A stretch of 64,000 nucleotides of DNA, from NCBI RefSeq assembly GCF_037975245.1, contig NC_092576.1, forward strand, positions 22,629,611 through 22,693,610. The letters run 5' to 3'. The stretch is from Apostichopus japonicus (lineage: Eukaryota; Echinodermata; Holothuroidea; Aspidochirotida; Stichopodidae). A program made the position numbers and the translations under genes. Every line of letters begins with the position of its first letter. Position 1 is the first letter of the stretch. The notes under the pieces are model-generated. The model saw only the letters and a list, made by a program, of their open reading frames with translations, had not been told where the DNA came from and did not search any database. Shown here in pieces: positions 59,467-64,000 of this stretch.

Positions 59467-60800
59467 ATGTCGAGCGAGACTCTACCCTTGTTCTCAACGA
59501 CCTTCTTCCTTACTCCGAAGAAGGACGGCCGTTGGAGACCCATTCTCAATCTACGGCCGCTTAACCACTTCATCCGCCCTCTGCGGTTTCGGATGGAGAC
59601 GCTCCCCTTGATCCTGAACAGGTTGTTCCCCCGCCTGTGGGCCTACTCAGTCGATCTTCAGGACGCTTATCTTCATGTCCCGATCTTCGTCGATCACAGC
59701 CCCTTCTTGACCTTCCGTTACAACGGGGCTTCTTACCGATTCACGGCACTTCCTTTCGGCCTGTCCACGGCTCCACAGACCTCCACCAGATTGGTTTGCG
59801 CGTGAGCGGCCTTTTTTCAGAAAGCTGGGAGACAAGATTTTTTGTCTATCTAGACGATTGGTTCACTGTGGCGGAGTCACAGGAAGACCGTGTTTCCGAT
59901 ATTAGGGGGGTCTTGGACGTGACGTCATCATTAAGGTGGTTGATCAACAAAGAAAAGTCTTCGTTAATCCCTTCACAGAAAGTGACTTTTCCGGGAGCAG
60001 ACATAGATCTCTACCGGGGTCGGGCCTTTCCGACCCAGGAGAGAGAGCAGGCGGTTCGGAGAGGTCTGTTCATCCTTCGCCGGCTCCGCCCAGTACCTGC
60101 CCGTGCGTGGCTGGTTCTGTTGGGCTACCTGTTGAGCCTGGTGGACTTGGTTCTACATTGCCGCTTGTACATGAGGCCTCTCCAGTTCCACCTCCTCGCC
60201 TTTTACAGCCCGTCGTCACGGGACCTAACAGTCCTAGTACCTCCGACTCCGCACTTGGACCAGATCTTTCAGTAGTGGTGCGACGAAGACAACATGTACA
60301 AGGGCGTGACGTTCCCGACCGGCTCCCCCGCTTTCACGCTCACAACAGACGCGTCCCCTATTTATATATAGACCTATTCGCGTCCGCCCTCAATTTCCAG
60401 CTGCCCCGCTTTGTGGCTCGTGTCCCAAGCCCCGGGGCTTGGGCCGTGGACGCGCTGGCCCTCGACTGGACAAATTTTCACTGGTACGCCTCCCCCCCCC
60501 CCGTTTGCTCTGGTGGGGAAGGAACTGGAGAAGGCTCGGGTGCCCGGCTGTCGGGTAACTCTGATCGCGCCTTTATGGCGCTCTTAACTGTGGTTCCGCC
60601 CTCTGTTGGGCCTTCTGGCGGAGATTACGAGAATCCTTCCCGCCTCTTCGTCTCTTCCGACCCTTCCGGGCAGGAACAAGTTTCAAGTGGTACCTCGTTC
60701 GTTTGATCAGATGCATTTTTTTAGGGGCCCTTCTTGGGCGTCTGGCGGGCCCTTTGCAGCAGAAAATTTGTCTGGCATGGGCCATTCAGTACTATGTGGC
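59467..60800 (+). pseudogene. DIRS reverse transcriptase / RNase H, broken
   Basis: The RT begins FFLTPKKDGRWRPILNLRPL (59,500 on). It continues with YSVDLQDAYLHVPI (the catalytic Asp motif) and FRYNGASYRFTALPFGLSTA, hits TGA near 59,803 and shifts frame. It then resumes with FFVYLDDWFTVAES, the YLDD box at 59,847-59,858. The thumb region continues to about 60,240. RNase H opens with FTLTTDASP (60,333-60,359) and jumps at once to DLFASALNFQLPRFVARVPS. Most of the RNase H fold, roughly 350 bases by comparison with the family, is deleted. The rest (PGAWAVDALALDW) is typical of DIRS proteins and shifts frame again at a poly-C tract near 60,492. Confidence 0.85.
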
Positions 60801-61015
60801 ATTCATGCATTAAGTTGACATTGGTTTCGAGTGGTACCTCGTTCGTTTGATCAGATGCATTTTTGGGCCCCCTTTAACCGGCCCCAGGGGCCACATGCAG
60901 CAGAGCGACCACGACAGACATCCACTTTTGGATATACTGGGTTTTTCCACAAATGTTCCAATACTCAGATATTGGTACCTCGTTCGTTTGATCAAAGTGC
61001 TCTGGGCTGCCGGTC
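60689..61015 (+). repeat. Three 141-144-bp tandem repeats at the DIRS 3' end
   Basis: GGTACCTCGTTCGTTTGATC starts units at 60,689, 60,833 and 60,974. The first two share further blocks (AGATGCATTTTT, GGGCC, GCAGCAGA). The third is partial and diverges after TGATCA. They may be remnants of the element's terminal or internal complementary regions. Confidence 0.75.
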
Positions 61016-61110
61016 TATAAGTCGTTCCCTCGTAAGCAGCTTCACTAATCAAGTGGGGATAATTTCAGTCAGTTTCCGTTGTTCATTTACTTCTATGATA
61101 ATAATATGAT

Positions 61111-61460
61111 CCCTCCCTCCCTCCCTCCCTCCCTCCCTCCCTCCCTCCCTCCCTCCCTCCCTCCCTCCCTCCCTCCCTCCCTCCCTCCCTCCCTCCCTCC
61201 CTCCCTCCCTCCCTCCCTCCCTCCCTCCCTCCCTCCCTCCCTCCCTCCCTCCCTCCCTCCCTCCCTCCCTCCCTCCCTCCCTCCCTCCCTCCCTCCCTCC
61301 CTCCCTCCCTCCCTCCCTCCCTCCCTCCCTCCCTCCCTCCCTCCCTCCCTCCCTCCCTCCCTCCCTCCCTCCCTCCCTCCCTCCCTCCCTCCCTCCCTCC
61401 CTCCCTCCCTCCCTCCCTCCCTCCCTCCCTCCCTCCCTCCCTCCCTCCCTCCCTCCCTCC
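61111..61460. repeat. (CCCT)n, 350 bp uninterrupted
   Basis: About 87 perfect CCCT units, followed by CATT, TATC, CATC and again TATC runs to about 61,520. The minus strand is (AGGG)n, which is strongly quadruplex-prone. The long PPSL and GREG frames through it are artefacts. Confidence 0.98.
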
Positions 61461-61520
61461 TTTCATTCATTTATCTATCTATCTATCCATCCATCCATCC
61501 ATCCATCTATCTATATATCT

Positions 61521-62588
61521 TTATTAATAATGTTTAATATAGTAGAGAATAAAAAATTTTGGTTAGAAAGCAATAAAGTTAATTTAAAACCAGTAGCATC
61601 TTTCTGTAACAGAATTTTTTATAGGGGGGCTCTAAGTCAAGCATACATTATACGTGTATGTGTGTTTGTATGGTATATGCGTATTTTTATGTATGTTTGC
61701 TTTTATGTATAATTTCTGCCCCCCCCCCCAATCTACCGTGACTATACATTGACGCCCCTGAGTAGGCGGACTGATTCCTGCGAAATGCAATGATCGAACA
61801 CATGCACATCTAAGGCCACAACACCAATAGTGTTTTAGTGACCGGAATGATGGAGCTTGTAGCCTACATGCGCGCCGGTAATCGCGCATATTTTTCACAA
61901 CATGACTTTTTACAAAGGGGTTCTGACTTTTCAAGGAAGCAAACTAGTATGGGTACGCGCGCGTTCATTTGTGACTTGGATAGTAGTTTCATGCAGAGAC
62001 ATGTTACAATGCTATCCAAAATCTTTGGTTTAATAAAGCTAGTATCCGTACGTTTGTAACAAAATATGAGGCTGGACACAATGGTGGAATGTTCCGTGTA
62101 GCTTGCCTTCTTTGTTAAGCATAACAACTATGACACGGCAAACAAAATGCACATTACGACTTCACTTTGAGTAAGATGTCAATTGTCCATAGCGCCTTGG
62201 CGCTTTGCCACGTAATAACTGGGTTATACGCATAAACTAGTCTTCTTCTTTGTTTTATCTGGTTATACGCTTTGGTGCTAAGCAGTATCTTTCCGGTTTG
62301 GCGCATGGCAATGCGTACTCATTGTGCGCGTACGCAGATATAATCAATTGCTCAACCAGAAAGCTGTAACAGCTCCAGAAGCGCGACAAACTGAGAACTC
62401 TACGTGTTTTGCCACGCTTGCGTATCAACCCCCTCGTGACGCCAGTGGTTGCGTTGTTTCACAATTTGAAAGTAACTTCTTTAGACAGATTATGTGAGCC
62501 CGGTGCAGTCCAACCAAAACAAAATGCAAATACAAATCACCAATTTATTGTTTATAATTAGCAATTTCGTTACAAAACAAATTGTACC
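61521..62588. other. No supported gene; one orphan hAT-like end
   Basis: At 61,746-61,759 the sequence ATTGACGCCCCTG resembles the right end of a CAGGGGCGTC-type hAT element, preceded by a poly-C tract (61,711-61,729). A matching left end was not found. Short frames on both strands are unremarkable. The last 200 bases form the upstream region of the peptide gene; I saw no certain TATA box. Confidence 0.4.
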
Positions 62589-63674
62589 ATGCATATGATG
62601 TTAGTTGGTAATTTCATAGTAATATGCTGGTCCATTATGGTCATCGACGGATCTGATCTAAGAATGATGTCAGGCAGCAATGTTCGGTTCTTGCCTCCTG
62701 TTTCTAACTACTCAAAGGAAATTGCAAAACCAGCTGCAGGACGGAAGGTTTATTCGGGAAGGAGGTAAGTACATGGTAGTAGCCTTTATGCCTACGGTAA
62801 TGTAACATGTTTACTAAGTTCGTTAAGGTCCAACTGTGTTATACGTAGCTGCACTGTGATGGACACTTCCTGTGTTTCAATGTCAAATTGGACTAGCAGT
62901 ATATAAACACTGTTTCGAAAGCAACTACACAACACCAAACGGCTACAGCGCAAAAAAGCCAATTTCCTACTCTGGAAGATGGAGCACTTTCATGAATTAT
63001 AGTAGGCCTAGGGCGGCCTATCTTATGGAGTGATCTTGAATGCATGCGCAATATTAGAGACGTTTCTCCTTGCTTAGCGACTTTAACTCCAAAAATAAGT
63101 TTAATATTATTCTTGCGGCATCTGATAAACTGTTGAAATTACGAAGTTGAAGGATAACAATTATTTTCAATAATAACATTTAGGCTTATGTTACTTTATA
63201 GCATGATGAAGTAGCGGCGCAACCCCAAAGTATTATTTATTAACCTAGGCCTAGCCTTGTTCCTTGTGTTTATGGGTGTACACTCAAAGTGATGCCTCGT
63301 TGTCATATCACGTTTATTATCGATTAAGGGAGCTCGTCGAAGATAAATGAGATTGCTGTGTGTTTCTTTACATCAGTGTCGTTCATCATGCATATATGTT
63401 AAATGGTACCTTAAAGTTATTTTTAAGATGTTTATTCTTATTTACAAGTTGGAAGAACACGGAAAAAGAAATGAGACAGAAAAGATGTTACTTTAAATTT
63501 GGTCGTTGGTGGGGATCCAAAAAAGACTGTGAAAAGAGGATGGCAGAACGAAAACCTCCGACGAAACTATCTTGGAATGTAACTAATGAAGTTTTAAATC
63601 ATGGTAATTGTCCAACTATAACATCCTCAGAGCTTGAAAAAATATCTGACATAAATCGCTTTTATTGCTGCTGA
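62589..63674 (+). CDS. Putative secreted peptide precursor, two exons
   Basis: Exon 1 (62,589-62,764) starts at an ATG and encodes a signal peptide (MLVGNFIVICWSIMVIDGS). A Cys-free segment ending AGRKVYSGR follows, and the donor is GTAAGT. Exon 2 (63,449-63,674) follows ATTCTTATTTACAAG in the matching phase (AG|T, Ser) and ends at TGA. Together they encode 133 residues. Exon 2 contains KR-CYFKFGRWWGSKKDC-EKR, a cationic, Trp-rich 15-mer bounded by two cysteines and by dibasic sites, then RKPPTKLSWNVTNEVL and a C-terminal FYCC. The layout (signal peptide, dibasic sites, Cys loop) suits a neuropeptide/hormone or antimicrobial peptide precursor. The spacing matches no family I can name, and five Cys outside the signal peptide is an odd number. 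No transcript evidence is available. Confidence 0.5.
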
Positions 63675-63701
63675 CGAAGTGAGCTGTTGTATTATTGATA
63701 T

Positions 63702-64000
63702 CAGGTGCGTATCCAGGGGGGGGGGGCGTTGGGGGCGCGCGCCCCCCGGGTAAGAAAAAGAGGAGAGAAAAAAAAGAGAAGAAAAAAAGGAAAAAAGAGG
63801 GGAAAAAAGAGGAGGAAGGAGAGGAAGGAAGGGAAAAGAAAAAGAAGAAAGAAGAAAGAGAGAAAAAGGAGAAAAGGAGGGAGCAAAAGAAAAACGCGAA
63901 GACACCGGGAAGAGAAAGAGGAACAGTGACATCATTACAGCGCTGAAGGGTAGCCAGTGACGGATCAATGATTTCGTAAAAGTGTGACTTACCAAACCCC
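63702..64000. mobile_element. Left terminus of a hAT-like element, purine-rich interior
   Basis: CAGGTGCGTATCCAGGGGGG resembles the termini of hAT-type elements and is followed by GGGGGCGCGCGCCCCC, a GC palindrome. An almost pure purine tract (63,750-63,925) follows. Complementary end and target duplication are not in the window, so it probably continues past 64,000. Open frames in the purine tract (for example KKRREKKEKK) are artefacts. Confidence 0.45.

Larger units (their letters stand above)
56920..61050 (+). mobile_element. DIRS-type retroelement, internally deleted and broken
   Basis: A sharp rise in G+C at about 56,920 and return at about 61,050 delimit it. Order: 5' non-coding region (56,920-57,900), gag-like region with several frames, RT (59,467 on), the start of RNase H, its downstream DLFAS module, and a 3' region of three 143-bp repeats. 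In DIRS elements a tyrosine recombinase completes integration. I find none before the simple repeat at 61,111. Ends are approximate because inverted terminal repeats were not resolved by eye. Confidence 0.8.

Noticed and set aside
61079-61537. Long PPSL / GREG repeat proteins on both strands
   Set aside because: They come from the (CCCT)n microsatellite; all frames are open by composition.
63449-63674. Insulin/relaxin family assignment of the peptide precursor
   Set aside because: The CC at the C-terminus recalls an A chain, but the protein ends there and the first Cys pair has 13 residues between, not 11.
63695-63946. Lys/Arg/Glu-rich frames at the right end
   Set aside because: Translation of an almost pure purine tract.

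Overview
The window looks like nuclear DNA of a marine deuterostome invertebrate, most probably an echinoderm (a sea cucumber-like genome is my best guess). The reasons are AT-rich DNA with short GT-AG exons, a multi-exon LDL-receptor-related gene remnant, and a mixture of Penelope-like, DIRS, L2/CR1-type, hAT-like and Harbinger-like elements with tRNA-derived SINE heads. The lineage is inferred; no single feature proves it.

Layout. 1-4.6 kb is gene-free, with a TA microsatellite, a 58-bp hAT-like remnant and one copy of a dispersed local repeat. 4.6-7.1 kb is a decayed Penelope-like element (PLE) with a hammerhead ribozyme at its 5' end. A second, defective hammerhead lies antisense at its 3' edge. 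7.1-13 kb is repeats and non-coding DNA. 13.1-23.9 kb holds two tandem diverged copies of one several-kb unit. The first copy carries insertions missing from the second, including a 1,223-bp hAT-type element with an exact 8-bp target duplication and a 116-bp palindrome.

24.99-34.56 kb is bounded by a 25-bp perfect terminal inverted repeat with AACCAATT-rich subterminal DNA. It contains a palindromic EcoRV/EcoRI-type minisatellite and a four-exon gene (227 codons) for a SAM-like protein. The last intron of that gene is filled by a 400/800-bp satellite dense in nuclear-receptor half-sites. 34.6-46.1 kb is mostly non-coding. It holds a tRNA-derived SINE, a tRNA-like element with an apparently intact hammerhead ribozyme at 39.07 kb, and weak exon candidates.

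46.1-55.6 kb is an unprocessed pseudogene of an LRP-type receptor: EGF-like pair, YWTD propeller, EGF, LDL-A, EGF. It has two stop codons, frameshifts, lost cysteines and tryptophans, an exon split by a short insertion with a 19-bp duplication, and an L2-type LINE at one exon edge. A TIR element lies in its largest intron. 56.9-61.05 kb is a GC-richer, broken DIRS-type retroelement lacking most of RNase H and any recognisable tyrosine recombinase. It is followed by 350 bp of pure (CCCT)n. 62.6-63.7 kb holds a two-exon gene, in matching splice phase, for a putative secreted peptide precursor with a dibasic-flanked, Cys-bounded cationic 15-mer. The window ends in the terminus of a hAT-like element.

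Most of the window is mobile or repetitive DNA. The best candidates for intact host or cargo genes are the SAM-like gene (26.4-33.0 kb) and the peptide precursor (62.6-63.7 kb). The candidates for undescribed biology are the 9.6-kb TIR-bounded segment that carries the former, and the latter itself.
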